This document shows, piece by piece, positions 27,111-40,500 of a DNA stretch of 64,000 nucleotides. Positions within the stretch are counted from its first letter, which is position 1. Each line of letters starts with the position of its first letter. Under the pieces are notes generated by a model. That model did not search any database, was not told the origin of the DNA, and was given only the letters and a program-made list of their open reading frames with translations. Source of the stretch: Puffinus mauretanicus. Its lineage: Eukaryota; Chordata; Aves; Procellariiformes; Procellariidae. The translations under genes and the position numbers were made by a program. The DNA lies in assembly GCA_023333565.1 (NCBI GenBank), contig JAJKFH010000927.1:1054001-1118000 (forward strand), written 5' to 3'.

Positions 27111-29878
27111 CGCGTGTTAAGCAGACCTGTGAAGTGAACTATCTGCAGTAGGGCCCAGGCCCCTTTCCCAGGTTTATGCAACTAACGAGACAGGTTTATT
27201 TGGATTTTTCTACAGTTTGTGTAGTTCAATTTCCCCTGCATTCTGCAACTGTTTGTGTTTATTAGTATCCGTCTTCTGCTGTCCTGGTGTAAATTCAGGT
27301 AGTGCAGGTAGTTATCTTCCACTGAACTTCTTTCTCCCAGTCCTGATCTGGCCAAAACAAATTACTGGGTGTCAGCTGAACGTTTCGCTGTTTGGCTCTT
27401 CACCTCCAGAGTTTCAGATCATTAGTAAGTATGTTATTAAGAAAGTATTAGTAAGTATAATACTAGCTCTTTTGAACTAATAAAGAAAATTGTGTATTAC
27501 ATAAAAGTCATGGGTTAAACTGTCTCTAACCAGGTAATCTCATCAGCTTTCTTAACGTGTGTTCAGAGTTCATAGCCGGGGTGTTTTAGGCAAGTAGACT
27601 CTAGTTTTCCAACTGTGGTTGTTAATAGCTAACCGTTTTTTCAGTTAGTTTCATTTAGAATACTTGTTCAAGACGAACTACAGCAATTACTAATTTCTTC
27701 TCAAAGTGGGGGTGTGTCCTCTCCTGGCAAGATGGAAAGTAGCCTGGAAACAGAGGAATGAGAAGAAAATGTGCTCCCTGTGCTCCCATATTCCTTCCCT
27801 GCCCCGGACGCTTGTTCCCCACCAGGACGCTTTCAGATCCCTGCCTCCATTCGAGAAGTCCCGGTGTGGTGGCTGCCGGGGAAATCAGTGCCAGGGAGCG
27901 GAGTGGGCCACTGCGAACGGGGCAGGAGGAGCAAAAGGGTGGGGTGGCGGGGTGGGTCTGAGCACCCGCAAGAACAGAAAGACACGGGGTGCTGGTCAGC
28001 AAAGCTTGCCTAGACTAGGGATATCGAAAAAGCTGAAAAAGGGCGTGTAAGGATTGGCATTCATTTGTATGTGTGCAGAGGTTATGGTTTCAAACCAAAC
28101 ATCTCATCTCTTACTTTGTAAATTGCAAGAACTAACAGGAATCGACAACCTTCATTTCAGCCATCGTGGTCTTATCCCTACGCACAACTTAGTAAGTATT
28201 TATATTCTAGGTGCCTGGTCTTGTGTATCTTGGCAATCTTCATCATACCGTACTGTTAAAGCAAACATGAAACAATGCAGTAATCAGCATATCTGGAATA
28301 TGACGTCGTGATGCTCAAAAATCTGATTCCTTCTTTTTCTCACAAGTTATTGTAAAAGGTAGTAGTGAAGGTGTTAGAATACAAATACTGTGATGTATAA
28401 GTGCAGGATAAATTGAACCAAATGCAAGAGTATTACAGGTACTTAGAACCTACAAATAATATGAGACTAAGAGCTTGTCCAAAAACTACAAGTCACGTTG
28501 GAAACTCGCTTAAACTGCATGTGTCAAGATGCAAATCTTACAGGCAGCTTCCTGCGTTGCTTGGTGCTTACTGTATGTTATGAGGAGGTTCCTTTTAGGT
28601 GTTTGCAAGTCACGTTAAGAATTTGATTTCCGAAATGTTGGTGTTGTAGAGGAGGGAGTACCTCAAACAGTTAATGCTTTTGCTGATTACACATGCAAAA
28701 GATGATGCAAGTGTAGAAACCAAGCTTGTAAAACCAGAGTTCCTTTGCCGAATAGTGTATGAGAGGATTGGAAATTCTTCCTAGGAAAACATTGCATTTA
28801 TCAGCAGGAATTTGGCAACATCTACCTTTGCAAACATTGCTAAATACCTCGTTCAAGAGACTCCTCATTTGCACATTTCATCTATTTCTAATCCCATTTG
28901 TATAGCAATTGATTCCATACTGGAGTCACGATTTCTATCAGCAAACAAAAGCATTATTAGTTTTGCAATTTGTAGCTGGGAAATAGTTTTTTCAAGTTCT
29001 TTTCAGGTACTTGGCTGGGAGATGTTGCTGATGCAGAAGTTGTGCTCCTGAAAATGGTTCCAATGAGGTAGTCTTTTGGCTGGAGTCACCATGATACATG
29101 CATAGGAATTGGGAGAAAGTTGTTCATTTGCTTAACTTGGACAAACTGGCTGATACTCGCAAAAAGTGATAAAACTAGATACCTCTGTAAAAATTATAAA
29201 AATCAAAGGGACGCCTACGGTAATCTGATTTGCAGTTTGCACTTTTGAAAATACAGAATACTCAAAAAAAAATTGGGCATATAAATGGAGGACTAAGACT
29301 GTTAAAATATAACTTGTGTGCTAAAGTTGGGATAGAAAATCACTTAAACTGTTGCCATTAATGAAGTCTTTAAGAACTGTTCGGTAATGTATATTACAAA
29401 TACTAATAGTGCATGCGTTTTCTTTTGTGCTTTCTGGAAGATGAAATGCAACATGGAGAAGACTGGGTACTGTAGGAAAGAGTGGGGTTATTATATTTGC
29501 ATGGACACAGGCTATTCTTGAAATTCTTACAAAAATTGTAACGTCTAGACTACTTAAAATGCAGTGAGTTTACAACTACTTTCTTTCATGGCCAGTTTAC
29601 CAGTATATACATATAGGTAGAGTATTGTTTATATGTGAGCACTTGTTGGATTAATACCTGGTTTATGTGGGACAAAAATCATGGCAACAGGGAGAGGCAT
29701 AACAAAATTCCAGGTGCTTAGAAGAATTTAATTTGCTTTTTCCAAAAATGTGTAAGTTTTCTTTCATTGTTTGTTTTTAAGGAAGATCAGGTTTAATTCT
29801 TTTCTTTCTTTTCATTTCCTAAGAGTTTCTAAACTGATGTTGGAACTAAATATTTGGTACTTAAACATTTCAGTGTTC

Positions 29879-29902
29879 ACACACACACAGACACACACAC
29901 AA
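29879..29902. repeat. (CA)n microsatellite
   Basis: A CA dinucleotide run with one G interruption lies in intron 1 of CREB1. Confidence 0.9.
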
Positions 29903-31470
29903 GCTCATTTGAACAGTCACTTCCAATACTAAGTATACACATTTTTATTTGTATATATTGACTTGCTTTCTTTTGATGTGAGATGCGGCTACTACTTCGA
30001 AATGCTGTTTTATCTTTGTTGATTAGTAATCATTTACTGTTAGACAGAAATTTCATATTATACTCAGGGTTGAAGTGGGACTCTGCTCTTTAAGGCAACA
30101 CATCTCCAAAGAGCGTTCTCTTTCCTGTAAGATGCAAGTATAGTTTGCATTGAAATGGAAGTTTCCCTGACTTTGTGTTTAAAATGAAACGTCTTGAATG
30201 TGCGTCATGGTACCACCACCTGTATTGACACTTCTAAGTCCTTTCCTCGGGGGGCCAGTAAAGTTGAGCAAGGAGAGGGGCATTTCTCCTTCTTTCCACC
30301 TTTCTTCTGATCTGAGCATCCTCTGCCTCCAGGCCCTTTCCCAAAGCAGAAATGCTCTACTGGTTGTTTTGCTCCAGCTCTGGGGAGACGTGTGCTGCCT
30401 TCGGGTAGCCAGAGGCCTGACTAAATTGGGCAGCACAGGGTGGTCCACAGAATTAGTATTGTGGCTATGGAGGTAATATCCCTTCTTAATATTTGGTATT
30501 TGGAGTTCTGTATAAAACAGTGGTATTGCTATATCACCATTGGGAGCGTTTCCTTGTATTTTGAAGTTCATTTTTATATATTAAATATTTTCATATCAGT
30601 ATTTAAAGAAGAACTGAAAAGTAATTTTCACAGATCAGGGCAGAATTTAACATTCATTGCGCTCTGCCTACATGCCCGGTTTTGGAAGTTATGCAACCTC
30701 TTTTTATAGACTTGTGTATTCTGGTGATCTAGGCTTGCTCAGTTATTGCTTAGAAATGTAAGTGTATTAGGAGCTGTATATGTTACAAAACTTAGGTCAT
30801 GACAAACTACTACGTACCTCTAAATATAACAATGTTTATTTGCAGTAAGGTTCAAGTAGAAATGGCTTCCATCGTAATGTATACTGACTTTAAAACCACC
30901 GAGTAGCAAAGACTAAGTTGCTGTGACGTAGGGCCATACACAGTCTGGTTGTGGAAAGAATTTGTGTGGAGATGTTGCATATTTAGTTCAGACAGAAGAA
31001 GGCTGAAAACCAAGTGCCCAGCACAGAAGCGGTTGCTATGGGTTATCTGCAAACTGCAGTTGCGGGGGAGAGGGAGGGCTGCAGCAGGGCATATTGTCAC
31101 CTCGGCGCTGAGGGAGTGCCCTTCCTGGCAGAGGGCCGGTCGTTATTCCAAATTGCGGAGGCGCTAGGTCATCGTAGTGCAATTGCTCAAGCGATTTTTT
31201 TAAGATGAGCAAAACGCTTTTTTTCTCATCTCATTATTGGAGGAGACTGGACCTGTTTTTCAGAAACATCACACGCAGAAAAATCAACCTGAGGCAGACA
31301 CCTGGCATGAAAAAAATTTGCCTGAATGCTAATAGTTTGGCAACATTTTAATAAGCAAATGAAAACAGTATGTAGTAATGGGAATTCAGCTGCAGCGATT
31401 GCTACCAGATCCACCAAGAATAATGGACTTGCATGCCAACCCAGACTTACGACAAATGTTGTGATTGTAG

Positions 31471-31592
31471 GTAACTAAATGACCATGGAATCTGGAGCAG
31501 AGAACCAGCAGAGTGGAGATGCAGCCGTTACAGAGGCAGAAACCCAACAGATGACAGTACAGGCACAACCACAGATTGCAACGTTAGCCCAG
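31471..31592 (+). CDS. CREB1: CREB1 exon 2 (start codon; residues 1-38)
   Basis: The acceptor is TTGTAG before 31,471 and the donor is CAG|GTATAA after 31,592. Eight bases of 5' UTR precede the ATG at 31,479. The exon encodes MTMESGAENQQ to IATLAQ, 38 codons ending in phase 0. The first ATG has T at -3, while the second (31,485) has A at -3 and G at +4. Initiation may therefore occur at either, as in the mammalian gene where the same arrangement is found. Confidence 0.97.
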
Positions 31593-34500
31593 GTATAAAA
31601 TCATACGGTGTAATAGTTTTACCTATTGGATAATTTTTTTAAGAGGGATAATGTCTGCTCATGGGCCCGAGAGAAGGTTCCATTGATACGATTCTGAAAC
31701 AGGTGCGATGTATAGTTGCCTTAATATTTGTCTTCACATTTTTAAAGCAGTAGAGATTTTCAGCTTCCCATCACACTAGGCTGTGTTAGTTCTGAAGAAC
31801 TGTATGTGTGTAAACTGTGTAATGTTAACAGAATAATGAATTAAAATATTTCTAGCATTCTTTACCACAACCATACCACTGAAAGGTATTTTTTTCAAAA
31901 CATGTAATCTACTGTCTTTTTTATATTGACTGGATTGTTTTGCTGTTATGTTTTCTGTTAGAAACTTGTCTATAGCAGTCAGTTTAATTCTGAAGAAAAC
32001 AAACTGAAAATACAGATAAATAATGTGGCAAACACGACATCTTATCAGATGGGATTAATATTATAAACATTATAGTCAAGTGGAACAACCTGGCATTTGA
32101 CAGCTCGTGTTATCCTGTTGTCTCCAGAATTTCACAGAATTGTTGGCTGTTTAGAGAGACAGTAGTAGATCATTTATTATCCCCAAATTGTTTTGGAGAG
32201 ACAAATGTGATCCCAGCTACATCTCTAATTTTGGAACCCGGTTTCATTCTTGGATACGCTGTTTGACAGAAGCAACTCCATTGTGTAAATGAGTACAGAA
32301 TCTGTTCGGCTCTCTTCTGTAACCATTAAAAACCATTTAAAACCATTTAAAACTATTTGCAGTCTGCAAAGAACAAACAGGTTTTTTAGATCTTCTAGTT
32401 TGGGGAATTGAGTGTCTTTTAAGTGGCCCAAGTGTTAAATCACTTACCATTTTATAAATGATTAATGTCTTTTTAAAGTCATTACACCTTTTGGTAAACC
32501 AGAGATAGTACACTTCCATTCGAGTGATAGTATAGGGATTGGAGCTGTTGAAATGCACAGGGTGATTTTGTTCAGTGAAGCTGTAGTGTGAATTTACAGG
32601 ACACCAGCTGCCCTGCACCAGCTTGCCTCTTTGGGCAGTTTTCTCACCGTCTAACTTAGGCACAGGATGTAGGTGGTGTGAATAACACTTCGGTGTGAAC
32701 GGAGTGGAAATAGTTTATTTCTCTTGCAAAACCAGTGAACTGCTTCTCACTTGGTATGCATTGAAGATTTAGTCCAGAGAAGCAAGAATGTTTTAAAATT
32801 GTGTGCTAACATACTAACCTCCAGGTAGCTGAACTTATAGATATGTAGTGGGTTGAATGCACTTCACTTGGGCAAAATTACTCCAGTACTTGAATGAGAA
32901 TTTTTTCCAAGTAAGAAAAAGCTATACAGCTGTGGTTAAAATCCATGTGAACCACAAAGAAATATTTTTCCTAATTTCCTCTGTTGTCATTCACTGTATT
33001 ATTTGCACCTTAGCTTCTCCCTAGGCTTTATATTCCTTGTGGAGGTGATACAAACATAATTCCTCGTCTTCTTCACATCAGTGTTATGTTATTATGATAT
33101 TTTTAATATGTGAAGTGGCAGTGTTTGGCATTAGGGAGTGCCCTCAGAGGCTTAGGCAAATCTAAATAACTAATTACGTCAATTTAATTCTTTCATTATC
33201 TCTTGTAAGGTCACCCGTCTTGTAAGCTTAGTTTAATTGCTGCATTTTTAGTGAGTTCAGGGTAGTTTTCAGAGTCAAAAGGAAACTCGTTCCAGTTCCA
33301 CAAGGTATGAGTCAGAGACATCTGCGGAAGTTACATTCTGCTGTTGGCTTGATCCAACCGCAGAGTGGCCTCCAGTTGATCAGCTTTGCTGTCATTGCCA
33401 AGGACTGTTTAGTCAGACATGCATTATTAAAAAAGGTCTCTTGGTGGAGGAGTATAATTTGCCAGAGGAAAGTGTGCTCATGTTAATCTCGGCCCCGGTT
33501 TCTCTCAGATGTGAGTTAATGTAATGCTGCAGCCGTTTTCATAAAAAAAAGGAAGGTAAAGGCAAACACAAATTTGTGGATTAGGGAGAGACAGCTGTGG
33601 AGGAGAGAGGTCTACATGTAATTCCCCTTAACTTTGTTATTAAGCAAGATTTCCTTGTAAGTCGCGGATGTTTACGGAAATTCAGCGATCAGCCACTGCA
33701 GCTTTTTGAGAACCACGTGTTCACGGGGACAGCAGAGGATTTACTTCTGCATTCGGTACATAGCAGCTCTTTGAGATTAGGCAGGACAGCAGTGCAGCCC
33801 TTTCTCGCATTGTAGCTACGTGGATCGAATTTCTCGAAAATGCCGTTAAACGCTGGAGGATTGTTAAATTTTCCAAACTTGGGTGTCTAGGAGAAGGCTG
33901 GCTAGTCAGCGACCCGTGACCTGGCTGAGGTCTGCCAGCGCAGCTCACGCTTGCCTGCAGTCCTTCCCTGAGGGCTACCATGGTGCGAGTCAGGCGCAAA
34001 CCAAGGGCTGCGTGCGCTGGTACGGCAGCCCTGGCACCCTCCTGCCTTTCGGGAGCCCCCCGGGCGTGAACACGTGCGTTGTGTCACCAGACAGCTGCTG
34101 AGTACTGGATGTGCACCGGGGCATCTGCCCAGCCACGTAGCAACCTTGGTGCACGGCCCTTCAGCCGCCCATAATAGTTCTTGTGACCTGCCAGGGTGAG
34201 GCTTCCCCGCCTGACGTGAACAGCTTTGTGTGGGCATCGCTGTCCTGGGAGCCTGAGCCGCTGCGCAGGACGTGCGTGGCTGTGCACGCAGTGCTAACGT
34301 GCCGTGCTGAAGTCGTTAGCGTACCCCTGTCGGGTAGCCACCATGTCTACAGGTCTGTGCTGGAGAAACAAAGTTGTGTTTAGGAACTGAGGGTTCAAAA
34401 TGTGGGCCATTTTTCCTCATAGAAATAACTCTAAGACTAGAGTTTGTGTTGACCCGTTACACTGAATCACAGTAACTGCCTACAAACCACTTGTTTCCAC

Positions 34501-37500
34501 TGCAAACCCATGGGTTTTCTGTCTGAACACACGGTCAGTTTTCTTTATTTATATGGACTTTGCCAACTATTCAATATGGTTTAGTCTGTAGAAAGTCTGA
34601 AAGGTATGGCTCCCAGGAAATTTTAACTTCTTACATCTGGCAAACACTTTGCATTTTCTTGAGTGAGAACAAAAATAGCTCCACTCCCATATGTTTCTGC
34701 CTTTGACTCAGCAGTGTCTGTAGGAGTACACCCAAGTCCTAGGAATATCTAACTGAAGTAAGCGAAAGGTAATAATGTGTTTTTATTAGGTTACCTCAAA
34801 ATAGAGACAGTTGTGTTTTTCTCATTCTTTTCAGTGGTTTTACAAGCGATGTTCTGAGCCTGCAGAAATTCTGCATTAGATTAATTTGTAAAGTAGGTCA
34901 GATGTTGGGCTTAGACAGTTCAGGGGGTTTTATATTAGGCTGAAACGTTTGGGTCATCTAACTGGGGTCTAGAAGAGACAGTTCTTTCACTAAAAAGTGT
35001 TCTTGGTAGTGAAATAAGAAGATTTTGCAATAACCTAATTTATGCTCACTGTCTCTTCTTTGCAGGTATCTATGCCAGCAGCTCACGCAACGTCTTCTGC
35101 GCCCACGGTGACCTTAGTTCAGCTGCCCAACGGGCAGACGGTTCAAGTGCATGGAGTAATTCAGGCTGCCCAGCCGTCAGTTATTCAGTCTCCACAGGTC
35201 CAGACAGTTCAGGTACTGACTGAAGAAAATTCCTATTACATGAATTGGGCCTTTTGAATATTCCTGCCAGTTCACTGGTTTCTAATGCGTTTGTGTCTTG
35301 GATTGTGTTTTTGCTTATATAAACTTTAAGAGCGTGTTGAAGGCAAAAACTGTACAGTATTTGCTACTCTGTGACTTTTTTCCTGTTGTGGTTTAATCAC
35401 TTTTCACTTTCAAACGTCGCTGTTTCATTTCCCTCTAGAATTTGGTTGGTGAGTTTAACAGCTTCATGGTTTTACTTTTTTCTCTACTGTTTTTTCATAC
35501 ATCTTTATTAAGTAAGAGTTCATACTATTCAGAAGTGAACAAAAGGGATGGTTTTTTTTATAAGGTAATCTTTAATCATTAATGAGGCTGATATTCTGGG
35601 ATGTGAGTCTTTGCTACTTAGAAAGTATTTGCATTGGTTTACAAAACAGATGTCTGTATGTTAATAGTCCTTAAAATAAACCTATCAGTCCTCTCATAAA
35701 AATGGTTTTAAAATTTGCCTCTTGAATGTTGTTTGCTTTGTAAAGCCTTAGCTTTTCTCTTCTGTAAAACAAGACAGATAATGCAGTATGATGAGATAAC
35801 TTGAAGACATAGGAGACAAGTAGTCTGAAATCTTTAAAACCTGTAACTTTTTTTTTTTGGAACCCCTTTAAGCCTGCGTTACCGAACGCAGAAAGAGAAA
35901 TTGTTTGGCATCCAGCAGCTACACAGGGCAAGGACTGTACATCATGCCTGTGCTATTAGTACACTGAGCTTAAAAAAAGTTTAATTTTGAAGAGTAGACA
36001 TTGTGACTAGTTGATACAGATATTTAGCTGGGTATTATTTTAAAAAATAATAAGGCATGCATAATTTAAAACTAGGCCATTCTGATAATAATCTTTGTTT
36101 ACTCCTTGTCAGCTTTAGTGCTGGGTTTCTGGCAGGCTCTACCCTCCTCAGCTATTGGAGTCAAAAGTGTAGAGTTTTACTCTATCAGAGGTGAGCAGTT
36201 TTTAGATAAGTGCACAAGTTACTAGCCCAGGGGTGGAAGATAAGGGACTGGCAATGAAACCATGCTTGGAATTCACCTGGCTCAGTGCAAAGCCAGAACC
36301 TGTTTGGAATGCTGTGCTATTCAAAGCCCTGTAGCTCACAGTCAGCCATGGAGCTATTCAGGCCCGCTATCTGATAACTGTGAGATTTGGGCGCCAGCAA
36401 GCTTTTTGAGCCTTTAGGAATCTTCCCTACAGTGCATAAAATGTCAGGCTGTGAGCTATGTTTCTCACGCAGACATTTCTCTATTCACTAACTATCGTTA
36501 GCTTTTGTATATTTGTCACATGACTGTAGTCTTTTGCAAAACAGTCTCTGTTTTTATGTATTGGAGATGTATTTACAGTTTTTGCGCACTTGAAATTTAA
36601 AATTATTGAAATATGATTGATACAAACATTTTAACTTTCCGTCATAAATCTTTGTCCTTTTTTAACACAGATGTTCAGAATTGCAGCACTGCATTATTTT
36701 TTAGCATCTTCATGTATGACATTTTCCTGGCAATTTCCCCCCGCAAAAGGCAGTCTCTCTGTAACATATCTACCCCATTATTTATAAATCAGTGTTTCTC
36801 AACTTCAGTATTTTGCTCTTTGTTTCCAAATGTTTCTGCTATCTTAATTTGGTTTTAGTTTTTCTCTCCCTAAATTTTACTAAAAAAATCTTTCTTTGTT
36901 TCCTTAAAATGGATGGAAACAAGGAATCACGGAAACCAAAAAGTGTATGGAATTACTGTTTATGTTTTCTTATTGGAGTTTTTAAATTATAAAGGACATT
37001 CTCACAGGTAGATAATTGACTGTGGTCATTCTTCACTGGATCTGTTACTAAACAGCCTGCCCTTTCTGTTCATTGCCTAGGTAGAAGCACTGTAGAATAC
37101 TTGCATTGTAGTGTTTTTCGCAGGATGTCAACATTTCCTTAAAATAAAGACATTGGAAGTGTCTTGTTAAGTTTGATTTCTGTTCTTATTTACAGATCTC
37201 CACTATAGCAGAAAGTGAAGATTCACAGGAATCAGTAGACAGTGTCACAGACTCACAGAAACGAAGAGAAATTCTTTCCAGACGACCCTCCTACAGGTAT
37301 GGAGGTTAAAAGCCGAAGCGTTTTGCTTGATGGGTGCGTTCTTCATGTGGGGAGACAAACAGTGTGATTCTATAGTTATTTTTAGATTTACCATTTAACT
37401 GAAATCTCTCTTCCGCAATGTCTGTCCATGGAATAGGATGTAAAGAGAGAAGCAAATAGGAGGAGGAGGAAGAAACCTCAGCTGTTACACTTAGTTAAGA

Positions 37501-40500
37501 CAGAAATGAGCTGAGAATAAGCTAATTGCCAAATTTGTGAAACATTGAGGTATCATTGTGCTAGGTGCCTTAGAGATAGCTTTAATGGATACTAAATACA
37601 CGAAATACACTGAAGCTTTGCAAGAAAGTGGCTTCTGTGTAATATGTAGTCTGCAAAAAATCAACGCTATTGTTTTTCATTATTGTTGAAATGCTAGCAG
37701 CAATCAAACTTAATTCCTTTCTCCCATGAGACTTTCCATGAACATGTGGTGTTCTGTGGCTCAGAGAGAATTTCTGCTTGAGCAAAATTGGTTGTGTTTA
37801 AAGTTTAAGAAGTCAGGGTATGAGTTGAATGTAGTGATAGGCATCTAGTATCTTTAGTTGTCATGGCAAATACTTCTGTGGTAAGACCAACTGAGGTATT
37901 CCTTCACATGGTGTTAGTCATATGTTACTTTATTAATTAAGCCTTTGCACAGCTTTTTCTGGCTGTAATAAACCTCACTTTTCATTCTTAAAACATGCTA
38001 AATAGCCTTAAGGAACAGCTCTGGAGTTCAGCAGGATTTAAGTGACCTGTGGGTTCCTACTGCTTCAGAAAATTCAGATGTTCCTTTTCTCTTTATGAGC
38101 GTAGCCTTAGAAATATAAGCTAGACTCTAAGCCTGAGCATCTCTCACCCATTTTATTTTTTTTTTAGCACTTGCAGATTGTTTTCTACCTTGTCCAGCAG
38201 CCTTCAAGGCTGTTCTGCTGAAGATAGTGAAAGTCATTGCTGAAAATCCCTAGCCATAATAGATCTGGGAAAATATTTTTATTTGTGAGGAGCAGTGTTG
38301 CTAACTTCAAGGCTGCCACAGACTTCCTTGCAGTCTGCTTCTGCAGTGAGACACTTGCTTTTACTATATATGGAAGAATGGCTGTATATCATGAGACAAC
38401 AGAGCTAAGTAAACAAGCAGCAAAACTGAGAAGAGGGGACTTGTGCGTGCTAACTTCTCATTGAGATGGACTCCGTTGCACGCACTGATGCCACACCACA
38501 GCCTCTGTCCTCAAACCAGATTCTGGTGACTCAGCAAAACTTTGTAATTGTAAAACTTGTATATGCAGCTCAGACTCTGGGCCGGCATAGCGGCCATGTC
38601 AGAAAGACTGAGCCAGACTACAGCTGTGTTTAGTGAGTTCCCAGTTGGCATTATTCAAGCTGCTGTAACCGGCCCCAGAGACAAGACAGGTGCAGATAGG
38701 TTCACAGAATTGAAGAGCTATACCTCTTCCTCAGAAACTCCACCTTGATCCTGCTACTGGAGTACACCATGTGTTCCCCATGTCGGTTCATAGCTCCTAT
38801 ACTTGTAAAGCTGCCACTTTACCTTCTATCTTAAATCCATCTTTATGATGGCAAAGGTAGGTTTTAACCACCAGATCATATCTGACATGAGCTTAAAAAG
38901 TAGTGAGCTGTAGTTTCTTCTATTTTGAGCTTCCTGGGTTTTGTTCCTCATCCTCCCTGCTCTCTCCGTATTTTTGCATCTGTTTCGTCCACTAGTTTTT
39001 CTGGTCTAACACCTAGATTGCAAACTCTCTGGACGGGAATTTTTTATTTGTGCGAGTGGTGCTTGGCACAGTGGAGTGCTTGTGCAATGCTGGGGTTCCT
39101 GCATGCAGACAGAGTCAAAACAGCAACAGCAAAGCTCTGTTTGTCAAGTTGCGTAGCAGAGTGACTGCTCTCCCCAAATAGCTCCATACAGATGTTCTGG
39201 CTCCCAAAGCCTTAGGAGCCTTATTTAAGAAATGAGTGTTGTTTTGGAGCTTGGGGTCTACAGCTGTGTTTGCTTCATCACACTTTGAGTTCTAGTGACA
39301 TTCCACAGGAAAACATATGAGGAGAATTACAAAAAATGTTGTCCTTTACCTAAGTAGCATTTTGCAGTGACATAGAATATGCCAGCAGTGAAAAGGGCTT
39401 GACAGTCCTCTGAGGGACAGTGTTTGGTCTCAGTGATGCAAATTGCAGTAACTGCTGTGGTGAGTCTTACAGTCATGTTCAGCGGGTCCTGTAGCAGTGA
39501 TGTTTTAGCGGTTTTGGCTTTGGATAATATACCCATGGAAGTAATGAAACAAATTGTTCTTTCCTTTACCCATGCTAATCTCACAGCTTTCTCAGGCAGG
39601 GCACCTGTAAATACCACTGTGTGACTTCACTCAAACACTGGGCATTGTCTCCCAGGCAGGTGTTGGATTATAAACTGGGTGCTCTTTACAAGCACTTCTG
39701 CTGACTTCCTTTATACTCAGCTCTCTGGCTGAGGCCTTCACGGCCTCTGGAACGGAGCAGTTCCCCTGATGTAAGTGAGGGAGATAGGTTTTTACATACC
39801 TTTGCTTTCTTCAAATCTTTATGTGGCTAAAAGCAGGAAACAAGTAAAAATGGATGAGAGAGAAACATGTTTTTAAGAAAAAGGGAAGGTTGTGATAGCT
39901 GCATCTTGGGTTGAGAAGAACCTGTTGAGAGGCACCTGTATCTTGTGTTGATAAGCACAGCTGTTCCGCGCTGGCTCCCTTGCCCATCTGTGCATGGCGC
40001 TTTGAACAATCCTCTCCAATAAGAGTTTGAAGATAGTGCGGGTTTTTCATTCTGCACCCGTATTTTCCTTGCTGGCTTACTGCACTTTTCAGTTTTCTCC
40101 AGCATTATGTATCAAATAGACTTTTTTTCCAATTTTTATTAAAATCTCTACAACACACTGTCTTTGCCAGAAAAATTTTGAATGACTTGTCCTCAGACGC
40201 CCCAGGAGTGCCAAGGATCGAAGAAGAAAAGTCTGAAGAGGAAACGGCAGCACCTGCCATCGCCACTGTTACGGTGCCAACTCCCATTTACCAAACCAGC
40301 AGTGGGCAGTACAGTATGTAGTCTGAATTTCTCAGTGGTGCTAGTAAGTGGGGATGAGAAGATGAAGAGCTATTCTTTCTATAACTGTTTGGACTAGGAC
40401 AAAGCAGGAGGTGAAAATAAGATTACTTTAATTTGACTGTTTGATAACCATGCCTTTTAAACACATTCCTGTTGTAAGTATTTGAAATGTTCAGTTAACA

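Larger units (their letters stand above)
11958..31470 (+). other. CREB1: CREB1 intron 1
   Basis: This is the largest intron, about 19.5 kb, running from GTAAGA to TTGTAG. The first 700 bp continue the CpG island. The rest is AT-rich, with an ancient CR1-like segment (26.37-27.11 kb), several short tandem duplications and a CA repeat at 29.88 kb. I recognise no further exon. Possible alternative first exons near 12.1-12.7 kb cannot be judged by eye. Confidence 0.75.
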
